From NCBI GenBank assembly GCA_035399865.1, contig DAOPJW010000004.1, positions 55,650-119,649 of the forward strand: a stretch of DNA of 64,000 bases. The letters run 5' to 3'. Shown one piece after another: positions 8,486 through 17,573 of the stretch. The stretch's first letter is position 1. Every line of letters starts with the position of its first letter. The position numbers and the translations under genes were made by a program. The stretch comes from UBA1547 sp035399865 (GTDB lineage: Bacteria; Patescibacteriota; Saccharimonadia; Saccharimonadales; Saccharimonadaceae). Under the pieces are notes generated by a model. That model had not been told where the DNA came from and made no database searches. It saw only the letters and a program-made list of their open reading frames with translations.

Positions 8486-9475
8486 TTATAATTTTAGATA
8501 ACGATGCGTTGCTAATATTGATGAGATTATACCAATAATTGACCCAATAATAATCATGGCTAAAAGGATTAATGCCAAATGATAATCAGCCATATAATCC
8601 AGAGTTGGCTGAATATTTATCTGGTAGCTTTTCAAGATTGGAGCGACTTTACTTAAGCCAAAAACCCCTATTCCAGTGGTAATAAAAGCAGCAATTATTC
8701 CATAAAAAATTGATTCTATCAAAAATGGACCACGAATAAAAAATCTATCGGCACCGATTAATTGCATCATCTGGATCTCTTCCTTTCGATTAAATATCGC
8801 CATTCGTATCGTGTTAAAAATAATTAAGGAAGAAATGATTACGAATAATATTCCAACTATAATACCGACTTTTTGGATAAAGCTTACTACTCTCCCAATC
8901 GATTTTATTATGTCTCTTCGTTCTCCGGCAAAGGAAGGTTTAAAATCTGGATTAATATGTTTACTTACTAAATCATTTTCTTCAACAAATTTCTCTAACT
9001 CATTAGTGTCATTAATGTTTTTAACAGCTACTCTTATTGTTGCTGGAGTTTTATTGCTTGCCTCTTTTATAGCCGATAAAAATGCTGGGTCATCACTATT
9101 TTCTTTAGCTAAATCACTCATTGCTTTTGCGGAACTTATAAATTCAGCCGAACGAACTGATGATAATTTTTTTAATTCTGAAACTAATTCACTACCATCC
9201 TTGTCGGACGTATCAGTTTTTAAATAGATGGACATATTAACTTTATCACTCAAAAGACTAACTGTGTCAGTCATTACTTTTTGAGCAACTACTGCAGTAA
9301 AAATAATTAGTAAAGTAATTACCATAACGGCCGTCGCAGCAATAGTAAGCCATGAATTTCTGATAAAACTATCAAACCCATAACGACAAATACGATAAAA
9401 GGTTAGTAGACGCCTACTGTTACGCTTCTGGTTAATAAGCGATTTTGGTTCAATCTTCTTTTTTTTTGCGATCAT
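8486..9475 (-). CDS. ftsX: Cell division protein FtsX
   Basis: A 329-residue four-span membrane protein. A cytoplasmic N terminus leads to TM1 (about residue 42-64) and an extracytoplasmic domain (about 70-200) that should bind the hydrolase. Three more spans follow, with the NRKEEIQMMQLIGA loop that contacts the ATPase. FtsEX is an ABC-like complex that converts ATP hydrolysis into activation of septal wall hydrolysis rather than transport. Its ATG overlaps the ftsE stop (ATGA), and the coiled-coil CHAP hydrolase follows at once. Confidence 0.93.
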   Translation of the reverse strand: MIAKKKKIEPKSLINQKRNSRRLLTFYRICRYGFDSFIRNSWLTIAATAVMVITLLIIFTAVVAQKVMTDTVSLLSDKVNMSIYLKTDTSDKDGSELVSELKKLSSVRSAEFISSAKAMSDLAKENSDDPAFLSAIKEASNKTPATIRVAVKNINDTNELEKFVEENDLVSKHINPDFKPSFAGERRDIIKSIGRVVSFIQKVGIIVGILFVIISSLIIFNTIRMAIFNRKEEIQMMQLIGADRFFIRGPFLIESIFYGIIAAFITTGIGVFGLSKVAPILKSYQINIQPTLDYMADYHLALILLAMIIIGSIIGIISSILATHRYLKL

Positions 9476-10155
9476 TGCCTATAACTTCCTTCTGCTTGAT
9501 CACCAGTAATTTGTCCATGCTCAAGTGTAATAACCCGTCTCTTTAATTTATTGACAATTTCCGCATTATGAGTGGTTAGTAAAACGGTCGTTCCATATTT
9601 GTTAATCTTTTCAAGTAAACGAATAATATCCCAACTATGTTTAGGATCTAGATTACCGGTCGGCTCATCAGTAATTAGTATTTTTGGTTGTCTTACGACT
9701 GCCCTAGCGATTGCAACTCTTTGAGATTCACCGCCAGAAAGCTGGCGTGGGAAATATTTTTCTTTGCCACTTAAACCAACAAGTTCGATTACTTTCGGTA
9801 CAGTACTTTTAATCTCTCTTCTGGTCATACCAGCAACTTCCAATGCGAAGGCAATATTTTCAAAAACTGTTCTTTGAGGCAATAGTTTAAAATCTTGAAA
9901 CACTACTCCAATTTTACGACGTAACATAGGAATATGAGCGTCTTTTAGTGTATCGTAATCGATTCCACCAACAACAATTTTTCCATTTGTTGGTTTCTCT
10001 TCACGAGTCAAAAGTTTTAATAAAGTAGATTTGCCAGCGCCACTAGTACCGACTAATATAACAAATTCACGCGGTTCAATATACATACTGACGCGGTTTA
10101 ATGACGGGTTTATATCTTTTCCGTATGTTTTTGTTACTCTATCTAACAGTATCAT
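9472..10155 (-). CDS. ftsE: Cell division ATP-binding protein FtsE
   Basis: A 227-residue ABC ATPase: Walker A GTSGAGKST, Q-loop VFQDFKLLP, signature LSGGESQRVAIARA, Walker B ILITDEPT and H-loop TTHN. It drives FtsX. A longer in-frame reading from 10191 is unlikely because an extended -10 (TGcTATAAT) at 10166-10174 lies within it. The ATG at 10155 is ten bases downstream of that box and gives MILLDRVTKTYG, the usual ABC start. It is the first gene of the ftsE-ftsX-CHAP unit. Confidence 0.93.
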   Translation of the reverse strand: MILLDRVTKTYGKDINPSLNRVSMYIEPREFVILVGTSGAGKSTLLKLLTREEKPTNGKIVVGGIDYDTLKDAHIPMLRRKIGVVFQDFKLLPQRTVFENIAFALEVAGMTRREIKSTVPKVIELVGLSGKEKYFPRQLSGGESQRVAIARAVVRQPKILITDEPTGNLDPKHSWDIIRLLEKINKYGTTVLLTTHNAEIVNKLKRRVITLEHGQITGDQAEGSYRQ

Positions 10156-10165
10156 TACTTGATTA

Positions 10166-10174
10166 ATTATAGCA
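10166..10174 (-). promoter_or_regulatory. ftsEX promoter (extended -10)
   Basis: TGcTATAAT on the minus strand with the hexamer at 10166-10171, ten bases before the ftsE ATG. Predicted leader of about four bases and no Shine-Dalgarno. Confidence 0.65.
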
Positions 10175-10220
10175 TAAGTAGTAATTATCAAAAAAATGAT
10201 TCACGAGCCAAACTGACTTT

Positions 10221-10601
10221 CTAGGAGCATGAACCTTCTGCTGGTTTATTGTTATTCGAAGTTACATAGTAAGTGAAGTCGAATTTTACGCCAGATAGAC
10301 AGTAAGAGTTATCAGCTGAATAATAAACATAAGTATAAGTAGTACCCTCCGAAGCTTCTAACTCCCCCTCATCCAAAGATGACAAACTTGCAGGATAACC
10401 ACCATTCATACTGTTATATTTTTCTAATTGAGTCGTGGCTTTATATAAATCATTTCGCAAGTTTGCCTTGTCTGTATTATCTATGGTTTTTTGATAGGAT
10501 ACGATGAATATCGTACTTAAAATTGCCATTATTACAATAACTACAACGACTTCAATAATAGTAAAGCCTTTTGACAATGATTTATTAAAATATTTATACA
10601 T
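10221..10601 (-). CDS. Type IV pilin-like protein
   Basis: About 126 residues with a class III/type IV prepilin N terminus: short basic leader ending in SKG, cleavage before FTIIEV, then a hydrophobic helix VVVVIVIMAIL that packs in a pilus or pseudopilus. The C-terminal part has two Cys (YCLSG and the terminal CS) that could form a disulfide loop. I start at the ATG at 10601, six bases after AGGA; a TGcTATACT promoter lies further upstream. No assembly ATPase, platform protein or prepilin peptidase is in the window. It is one of three pilins here. Confidence 0.83.
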   Translation of the reverse strand: MYKYFNKSLSKGFTIIEVVVVIVIMAILSTIFIVSYQKTIDNTDKANLRNDLYKATTQLEKYNSMNGGYPASLSSLDEGELEASEGTTYTYVYYSADNSYCLSGVKFDFTYYVTSNNNKPAEGSCS

Positions 10602-10651
10602 ATTATTTCCTATTCCTATCACAAGTATAGCATTAGCTTTATAAATTAACG

Positions 10652-11737
10652 CTATTGATTTGAAAATTGAGATGATAAATAGGCTTCAATAAAATCGTCA
10701 ATCTTGCCATCGAGAACAGATTGAACATCGCGATCCTCATATTTAGTACGAGTATCTTTCACTAATGTATAAGGATGTAATACGTAGTTACGTATTTGTG
10801 ATCCCCAATTAGCAGATTCGCCGGCTTTTAAGTCATCAATACTTGCTACTTGTTGCTCTACTTGAAGTTGTATTAATTTAGAACGTAATATACGCATTGC
10901 TGTTTCGCGATTTTGAAGCTGAGATCGTTCATTTTGTATAGATACGACAATTCCAGTCGGAAGATGAGTAATCCGAACAGCACTATCAGTAGTATTAACA
11001 CTTTGACCACCATGCCCTCCAGCTCTAAATACATCAATTTTTAAATCTTTTTCATCAATTTTTACTTCTTCAGTTGCTTCAATTTGAGGTAATATTTCCA
11101 CTAATGCGAAACTTGTTTGGCGTAAATTATCGCTATTATAAGGGCTAAGCCTAACTAACCTATGAACACCGTGTTCACTACGAAGTTTTCCATATGCGAA
11201 CGGACCAATTACTTCAATCACGCTCGACTTTATCCCAGCTTCTTCTCCTGATGATCGTTCAATGATAGTTGTTTTTAAATTAGATTTTGTTGCCCATCTT
11301 AGATACATTCTTTCAAGCATCTCTGTCCAATCTTGAGCGTCAGTTCCTCCAACACCAGCACTTAATCTAATTATTGCGTTGTAATTGTCATACTTACCGT
11401 CAAATAATAAATCTTTGCGAAGTTTATTATATTCTTTTTCTAAAGCTATAATTTGACCCTCGAATTCAGTCCACAAACTATCGTCGCTTAATCCAATTAA
11501 TTCGACGATGTCATCAACTTGAGATTTTAGCGTAATCCAAGGTTCGATAAGACCGTTTAGGGATGCCTGTTGTTTACTTTTTGTTTGAGCCTCGAAAGGA
11601 TTATTCCAAATATCTGAATTTAATAATTGCTTATTTAAATTATTCAGGACATTTTTTTTATTTTCAATATCAAGTTTTAAAAAAGCTGAATCAATTTGAC
11701 CTGATAAAGAGTTCAAACGTTTTAGTAATGATTGCAT
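10652..11737 (-). CDS. prfB: Peptide chain release factor 2
   Basis: A 361-residue class I release factor with the GGQ loop (AGGHGGQSVNTTDSAVRI). The codon-recognition tripeptide region reads VRLSPYN, i.e. SPY in place of the usual SPF of RF2. It should release at UAA and UGA. The gene is one continuous frame: the autoregulatory frameshift near codon 26 found in many bacteria is absent. The ATG lies two bases after the murD stop, so it is read from the secA-M16-murD unit. Confidence 0.93.
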   Translation of the reverse strand: MQSLLKRLNSLSGQIDSAFLKLDIENKKNVLNNLNKQLLNSDIWNNPFEAQTKSKQQASLNGLIEPWITLKSQVDDIVELIGLSDDSLWTEFEGQIIALEKEYNKLRKDLLFDGKYDNYNAIIRLSAGVGGTDAQDWTEMLERMYLRWATKSNLKTTIIERSSGEEAGIKSSVIEVIGPFAYGKLRSEHGVHRLVRLSPYNSDNLRQTSFALVEILPQIEATEEVKIDEKDLKIDVFRAGGHGGQSVNTTDSAVRITHLPTGIVVSIQNERSQLQNRETAMRILRSKLIQLQVEQQVASIDDLKAGESANWGSQIRNYVLHPYTLVKDTRTKYEDRDVQSVLDGKIDDFIEAYLSSQFSNQ

Positions 11738-11739
11738 GG

Positions 11740-13020
11740 CTACAAATCCATTACCGCTTCAATAAACTGATTACCTCTATCCGAATAATTTTTAAAAAGA
11801 CCAAAACTAGCACTCGCTGGACTTAATAAAACTACGCTACCCGGGTCGGCAATAATTTTCGCTCTATCAACAATAGTTTTCATATTGGGATTTTGAATAA
11901 TTTCGTAATTTCTAAAACCATTTTTATTACATGAGTTTGATATTTTTTCGGCCTCATCACCAATTAATATTGCATAGGCATCATGTTTTGTTAATTCATT
12001 TCCAAGTTCATCAAAATCTGAGCCTTTCGGTGAGCCACCAAGTATAATTACTTTTTTAGAGTCAAATGACCTTAGAGCAGCAATTGCTGAACTGGGAGTC
12101 GTAGCAATACTATCATCATAATATTTTACGCCGTTAAACTCTCGAACGAATTGCAATCGATGAGGCAATCCTAAGAATTTACTAAATCCCCTTTCGATAG
12201 CTGATTTATCATTTATAATTTCCCAAACTGCATCAATTGAAGCACAAGCATTGTCTTGATTATGAATACCAGGAATCTTTAGGACAGAAACTGGACAGAT
12301 TTGTTCGGAACCGTAATAGAAATAATTATCATGAACATGAGCACTCAAATCACTCTGATAAGCAACTTTTTTGGCTTTTGATTTTTTTGAAATATCAACT
12401 GCATACTGATTTGACGCATTATAAATTAATAAGTCATTACTATTTTGAAAACGAGTAATGTTGCCTTTGGCATTTAAATATTCTTGCATATCATTATGTA
12501 CATCTTGATGATCCTTTTCGATAAACAAAATTAAAGCAATTCGAGGAGATCTTTCTACATCCCAAAGTTGAAAACTCGACATTTCATACACGACAATATC
12601 ATCCTGTTGTATTTTATCAATCACATCAAGAGATGGTTTACCAATATTACCTAATAACCAAGTTTTTTTACTATCTTCTCGTAATATAAACTCAATTAAA
12701 CTAGCAGTTGTACCCTTACCTTTCGTACCAGTGACTCCAATAATTAATGCTGGGCATTTAGAAAAAAATTCGTTGGTAGATGACCAAATCTTTCCATTAG
12801 TATGGATTTTGTTTGGTGATAAACCAGCAGTACGAACCACGAGATCAAAATTCGTTAATTTCTCAAAGGCGTCACTTCCGATTATTGACTCGACACCGAC
12901 AGGGATTTGAAAATCAGGTTGTTTTTGATCAACAACTGTAATTTCACTATCAGGATACTTTGACCAATATCGATAATTCGATTCGCCTTCCAATCCGTAT
13001 CCAGCAATCGCAATTTTCAT
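11740..13020 (-). CDS. murD: UDP-N-acetylmuramoylalanine--D-glutamate ligase
   Basis: A 426-residue Mur ligase that adds D-Glu to UDP-MurNAc-L-Ala in the cytoplasm. Visible features are an N-terminal Rossmann-like domain (MKIAIAGYGLEG), the P-loop GVTGTKGKGTTAS (about residue 95-107), the YEMSSFQLW segment, IFIEKDHQDVH metal/carbamate region and a C-terminal LGGSPKGSDFDEL domain. It shows that the organism makes its own peptidoglycan precursors. It starts nine bases after the M16 peptidase stop. Confidence 0.94.
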   Translation of the reverse strand: MKIAIAGYGLEGESNYRYWSKYPDSEITVVDQKQPDFQIPVGVESIIGSDAFEKLTNFDLVVRTAGLSPNKIHTNGKIWSSTNEFFSKCPALIIGVTGTKGKGTTASLIEFILREDSKKTWLLGNIGKPSLDVIDKIQQDDIVVYEMSSFQLWDVERSPRIALILFIEKDHQDVHNDMQEYLNAKGNITRFQNSNDLLIYNASNQYAVDISKKSKAKKVAYQSDLSAHVHDNYFYYGSEQICPVSVLKIPGIHNQDNACASIDAVWEIINDKSAIERGFSKFLGLPHRLQFVREFNGVKYYDDSIATTPSSAIAALRSFDSKKVIILGGSPKGSDFDELGNELTKHDAYAILIGDEAEKISNSCNKNGFRNYEIIQNPNMKTIVDRAKIIADPGSVVLLSPASASFGLFKNYSDRGNQFIEAVMDL

Positions 13021-13029
13021 ATTTCTATA

Positions 13030-14313
13030 TTAACTTGATTTAAATAATGTTTCTACTTTATCGTTGAGATCAATCAGTTCTTGTTTATCACCACTACTTA
13101 CCGCTGCCAAAACCCATTTATCTTGATTAATAAAGTATCTAGCAGTATCAACCATTCTATCAAGCGTTACGTTTTTTATCATTTCAGGAACTTTTTCATA
13201 ATCTTTTATAAAATCATCTGCGAAATAGCGTCCAGTATAGAATCCACTAATTTGTGAAACTGTTTGAGCACCCATTTGATAGCGACCAAGAGCAAATGAC
13301 TTTGCAATATCCAATTCATCATTCTTAATATTTCCATCTAAAACATTTTTTATTTCTCTAACGATAATATCAATTAGCTCACCAGCAGATTCATGATTAA
13401 CCTGTCCTGTAATATCCCAACTACTATTATAAAAGCCGGAGGCTGCATAAGCTCCAACATTATAGGCTAGCCCTTTTTTACGAGCAGCTCCAAAAATTCG
13501 TGAATACATCGTCCCCGTTAGTATATGGTTAAGATAATGCATGGCGTCCAATTCTTCATCATTTATTTCCCGAGGAACTACAAAAAATATTCCAAACGTC
13601 AAATTAGTTGCATCTTTTCGCCTTATTACTGTCGGATTAGCCTTATTTAAAATATCATGCGGAACTTTAAAACGTTCACCAGCTTCCAATTCGAAACTCT
13701 CAATCTGACGTTTTATTTCCGCCTTTCGTCCTTGTAGCTTACCAGCAATTACAAAGCGTAAATTATTTGTCGTGTGGGTCCGACGATGATGTTCACGAAC
13801 ATCAGATAACTTTACATTTGCTATCGTTCGCAGTGATTGCCTATAAGTTAATACGTTTTCACCTAACAGCTGTTGGACTTTTGGCCATAATAAACGTTGA
13901 TGATCATTTAAATAATTAGTCAACTCGCTTTTTACATTTCCTTTTTCGGCAATTAGTTCAGTTTCGTTGAATTTCGGTTTACAAATAGTAAGTTTTTGTA
14001 AATCCAAAATTCTATCCCATTCAAAATCCGCACAATCGGCTTCATAAACCATCGAAAGATCGCTCGTAAAAGCATTGTGATAAGCACCATTTTTTGTAAA
14101 CTCAAATTCAAATTCTTCGCTTTTGTAGCGTGAATTCGCACCAAAAGCCATATGCTCCATAATATGAGCTACTTGTTCAATTTCATTAGATTTTGTATAA
14201 CGATCACCTGCACGAAAATGAAATTGCATGTTCATAGTCGTTGCATCAGGAACATCAATTAACAACCCTCGTGCACCATTTTTTAATTTTATTTCTTCAA
14301 CAGTATGTTTCAT
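13030..14313 (-). CDS. M16 family zinc peptidase
   Basis: A 427-residue insulinase/MPP-like protein. The inverted zinc motif HxxEH is present (AHIMEHMAFG, about residues 46-55), with the third ligand Glu plausibly in ELIAEKGNVKSEL. The C-terminal half carries the second M16 lobe with YNVGAYAAS and the RYQMGAQTVSQ region. Substrate is unknown; small M16 peptidases of this type degrade peptides or process proteins. It sits between secA and murD in the same direction. Confidence 0.88.
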   Translation of the reverse strand: MKHTVEEIKLKNGARGLLIDVPDATTMNMQFHFRAGDRYTKSNEIEQVAHIMEHMAFGANSRYKSEEFEFEFTKNGAYHNAFTSDLSMVYEADCADFEWDRILDLQKLTICKPKFNETELIAEKGNVKSELTNYLNDHQRLLWPKVQQLLGENVLTYRQSLRTIANVKLSDVREHHRRTHTTNNLRFVIAGKLQGRKAEIKRQIESFELEAGERFKVPHDILNKANPTVIRRKDATNLTFGIFFVVPREINDEELDAMHYLNHILTGTMYSRIFGAARKKGLAYNVGAYAASGFYNSSWDITGQVNHESAGELIDIIVREIKNVLDGNIKNDELDIAKSFALGRYQMGAQTVSQISGFYTGRYFADDFIKDYEKVPEMIKNVTLDRMVDTARYFINQDKWVLAAVSSGDKQELIDLNDKVETLFKSS

Positions 14314-14334
14314 TAATTTCTCTTTCCGCCTGCC

Positions 14335-16959
14335 CTATTTTCTATTTTTCTTACGATTTTTTCGCTGTGATTTCTTTTTCTTACGAGCTAAATTTTTTCT
14401 TTGATTTGATAAATTTACGTTATTAGATTTGGATAGACTAAAATCATCATCACGATTCTCTTGTCCGCCAGAAATCTCATTGACTCCTTTTTCTACAGCA
14501 TTTTCTGCCAAACGTGTTAACTCAGTATCATACTCTTCTTTTGTTTGAGCAACAACATCACTTCGATGAACATGAGTCATTGCACGTAATACTTCATCGC
14601 GTAATGTAACTTGAAGGCTATCAAATAGTTTTTGAGATTCACTTCTATATTCGACTAAAGGATCTCTTTGACCAACACTACGCCAATGAATACCTTCACG
14701 TAAATGGTGCATATTCTCTAAATGTTGCATCCACAAAGTATCTAGAACCTGTAAATATACTTCTCTTTCAACCTTCCTCATAATATCAGGAGAAAGCTCT
14801 TCTTCTTTTGCTTCGTAAAACTTTTTGACATATCTCAAGGCTTCGGCAAATCTGTTTTTATCCTTTTTTACTTCTCCAATTAATTTAATCTCTTTTTCAT
14901 TAATTGGAAAAATTGACTCGAATTCATCAACAAATTTTGGATTATTTTTGATAGGAAGAATCGTTAATTCCCTGACAGATGATTCTATTAGTTTATCAAT
15001 TTCTGGTTTGATAATATCGCCTTCAAGAATTTTTCGCCTCATCGTATAGACAACACGACGATGACGATTAATGACGTTGTCATATTGAACAACATTTTTT
15101 CGTGTGTCAAAATTAAATCCTTCAACTCGTTTCTGAGCTGCTTCGAGAGTTTTGGAAACTGCCTTATTTTGAATCGGGACATCCTCACCAACACCTAACT
15201 TTTCCATCAAAGAAGCAATCCTTTCTCCTTGGAATATACGCATCAAATCATCTTCAGTGGATACATAAAACTGAGTTTCTCCGGGGTCACCTTGTCGACC
15301 ACCGCGCCCTCTAAGCTGATTATCAATTCTTCTCGCCTCATGTCTTTCAGAGCCAACTACGACTAGGCCACCCAATTCTCTAACACCTTCACCTAGTTTA
15401 ATATCAGTACCACGTCCTGCTATGTTTGTCGCTAAGGTAATAGCTCCTTTTTCGCCGGCTTTCTCGATAATAGTTGCCTCACGTTCGTTATTCTTGGCGT
15501 TTAGTACTTCATAAGGAATTTTAGCTTTATCAAGATATGATGCAATAAGTTCATTTTTCGCAATTGAAGCTGAACCGACCAAAACTGGACGTCCTTGTTT
15601 ATGGTATTCGGCTATGGCTGATACTACTGCTTTAATCTTAGCTTTTTCAGTTTTAAATATTAAGTCATCCTTATCATTCCTGATAAGTGGTCGATTCGGT
15701 GGTATAACCACAACATCAAGACTGTATATTTGTTGAAATTCTTCTGCTTCAGTAAAGGCAGTACCTGTCATACCGGACAATTTTTTATATAAACGGAAAT
15801 AATTTTGAAAAGATATTGTTGCAAGAGTCATACTCTCTTGCAAAATATTTACACCTTCTTTTGCTTCGATTGCTTGGTGTAAACCTTCGTTATAACGACG
15901 CCCCTGCATTAAACGACCCGTAAATTCGTCGACGATAATTACTTCGCCATCATTAGTTACTACATAATCTTTGTCACGCTTGAACAATGTTTGTGCCCTA
16001 AGTGCCTGATCCATATGATAAACAGAGCGAACGTAGTCTGGACTGTATAAATTTTTTATTCCCAACATTTTTTGAACTTTTTCAGTTCCCTCATCACTTA
16101 AAGAAACAGAACGATGTTTCTCGTCTAATATATAATCAGATGGCTCAAGTTTGGCAGCAATCTTTGCAAATTGGCGATAACTTTCTGGATTCTCAGCCAC
16201 TGGTGCACTAATAATCAATGGCGTACGTGCTTCATCTATCAAAATACTATCTACTTCGTCTACGATAGCAAAATTTAAATCACGTTGACGCAATAATTCA
16301 ACTTCGTTGACCATGTTATCTCGAAGATAATCAAAACCGAACTCATTGTTTGTACCATAAGTAATATCAGCCGAATAAGCCTCCTTCCTACTTACTGGTC
16401 GTAAATGTTTCATACGTTCATCATAATGTACGCCTTCATTATTAAAATCGGAATCATATAAAAATGATTGCTCATTAATAATTACACCGACAGAAAGACC
16501 CAGAAAATTATATATACCGCCCATCCAACCCGCATCGCGTTGAGCTAGATAATCGTTGACGGTCACGATATGAACACCCTTTTCTTCGAGAGCATTCAAA
16601 TATGCTGGTAAAGTAGCCACTAATGTTTTACCCTCACCAGTTTTCATTTCTGCGACATTACCCTCATGTAAAGCCATACCACCAATAAGTTGCACATCAA
16701 AATGTCGTTGACCTAAAACTCGATCGCTTACTTCTCTCACTAAAGCAAATGCATCAGGCAAAATATTATCGATCATTACACCTTTTTTTGATAATCTTTT
16801 CTTTAAGATTATCGTTTGTTCTTTTAGCTCAGAGTCTGACATCTCTTTATATTTATCGGCAAGACTGTTGATAGACGCTACCCTTTTTTGAAGCTTTTTC
16901 AAAATTCGGGCTTGAGGGTCACCGAAAATTTTTGTCAAAACCTTATTTTTATTTATCAT
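14335..16959 (-). CDS. secA: Preprotein translocase ATPase SecA
   Basis: An 874-residue motor that drives unfolded preproteins through SecYEG. It has Walker A (AEMKTGEGKT), DEVDSILIDEARTP, the preprotein-binding region and motif VI RGRGGRQGDPGE. The C terminus is a Lys/Arg-rich tail (RKKKKSQRKNRKKNRK) and lacks the SecB/zinc-binding cysteines, as in many Gram-positive and CPR SecA proteins. An AGGGAG lies rather far (about 17 bases) upstream of the ATG. Confidence 0.96.
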   Translation of the reverse strand: MINKNKVLTKIFGDPQARILKKLQKRVASINSLADKYKEMSDSELKEQTIILKKRLSKKGVMIDNILPDAFALVREVSDRVLGQRHFDVQLIGGMALHEGNVAEMKTGEGKTLVATLPAYLNALEEKGVHIVTVNDYLAQRDAGWMGGIYNFLGLSVGVIINEQSFLYDSDFNNEGVHYDERMKHLRPVSRKEAYSADITYGTNNEFGFDYLRDNMVNEVELLRQRDLNFAIVDEVDSILIDEARTPLIISAPVAENPESYRQFAKIAAKLEPSDYILDEKHRSVSLSDEGTEKVQKMLGIKNLYSPDYVRSVYHMDQALRAQTLFKRDKDYVVTNDGEVIIVDEFTGRLMQGRRYNEGLHQAIEAKEGVNILQESMTLATISFQNYFRLYKKLSGMTGTAFTEAEEFQQIYSLDVVVIPPNRPLIRNDKDDLIFKTEKAKIKAVVSAIAEYHKQGRPVLVGSASIAKNELIASYLDKAKIPYEVLNAKNNEREATIIEKAGEKGAITLATNIAGRGTDIKLGEGVRELGGLVVVGSERHEARRIDNQLRGRGGRQGDPGETQFYVSTEDDLMRIFQGERIASLMEKLGVGEDVPIQNKAVSKTLEAAQKRVEGFNFDTRKNVVQYDNVINRHRRVVYTMRRKILEGDIIKPEIDKLIESSVRELTILPIKNNPKFVDEFESIFPINEKEIKLIGEVKKDKNRFAEALRYVKKFYEAKEEELSPDIMRKVEREVYLQVLDTLWMQHLENMHHLREGIHWRSVGQRDPLVEYRSESQKLFDSLQVTLRDEVLRAMTHVHRSDVVAQTKEEYDTELTRLAENAVEKGVNEISGGQENRDDDFSLSKSNNVNLSNQRKNLARKKKKSQRKNRKKNRK

Positions 16960-17087
16960 GATAAAAAATTATTACTCCCTATTAAAAAACTCTAAGTAAA
17001 ATACTATGCGCCTAATTATAAGACTAAAATAGATACTATACAAGATGTCAAACACTTATAAATTATTGTGTAAACTGGTATTATAAA

Positions 17088-17459
17088 TTACGATTCACGC
17101 TTAAAACTTCTCTTAAAACGACTCAGCACACCACGATTTCCAATATGTGCTATAGTTGCCTCTTTATATTCTTTTAGCTGAGTCTTAATTTTGGCTTCAA
17201 CAATATCAACTGCTGCCAAAATATTACTGGTTGAATCCTTAGCAACTATAATCTTGTTTGGAATCTGCATTATGATTTCAGCTTCATATTTATTTCCAAA
17301 ATCACGATTAACTTGACTCAATTTAACTTCAGCCGAAACACTCTTTCGTGCATGCCTGGGTAGATATCGATCTAATTTTCCAACTTTTTTCATGACATAC
17401 TTTTTTGTTGGCTCGTCAATCTCGTAAGCAATACCTGTAACTTGAATTGATGTAATCAT
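17088..17459 (-). CDS. hpf: Ribosome hibernation promoting factor, short form
   Basis: A 123-residue S30AE-domain protein of the HPF/RaiA family (RHARKSVSAEVKLSQ, AAVDIVEAKIKTQLKEYKE). It binds the 30S decoding channel to silence ribosomes. The C-terminal dimerisation domain of long HPF is missing; a short basic tail (RFKRSFKRES) replaces it. It has its own extended -10 (TGcTATAAT, hexamer 17497-17502) and the strongest Shine-Dalgarno of the window (GAGGAGGGTAGT before ATG), unlike its many leaderless neighbours. Confidence 0.9.
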   Translation of the reverse strand: MITSIQVTGIAYEIDEPTKKYVMKKVGKLDRYLPRHARKSVSAEVKLSQVNRDFGNKYEAEIIMQIPNKIIVAKDSTSNILAAVDIVEAKIKTQLKEYKEATIAHIGNRGVLSRFKRSFKRES

Positions 17460-17525
17460 ACTACCCTCCTCTTGTTAAGTTATTCTGCCTATGTATATTA
17501 TAGCAAAATTACATAAATTTCTCTA

Positions 17526-17570
17526 AGCAAAAAACTTACCGAAAAAATGAAACTAGATTTATTTTTTGCT
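17526..17570 (-). terminator. Possible serS terminator
   Basis: Just after the serS stop, AGCAAAAAA can pair with TTTTTTGCT across a long loop of about 27 bases, ending in a T-rich run. The stem is nearly all A-T, so this is weak. Confidence 0.35.
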
Positions 17571-17573
17571 ACT

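Noticed and set aside
10652..11737. Programmed frameshift in prfB
   Set aside because: The gene is one uninterrupted frame from ATG to stop, with no CUUUGA slip site near codon 26.
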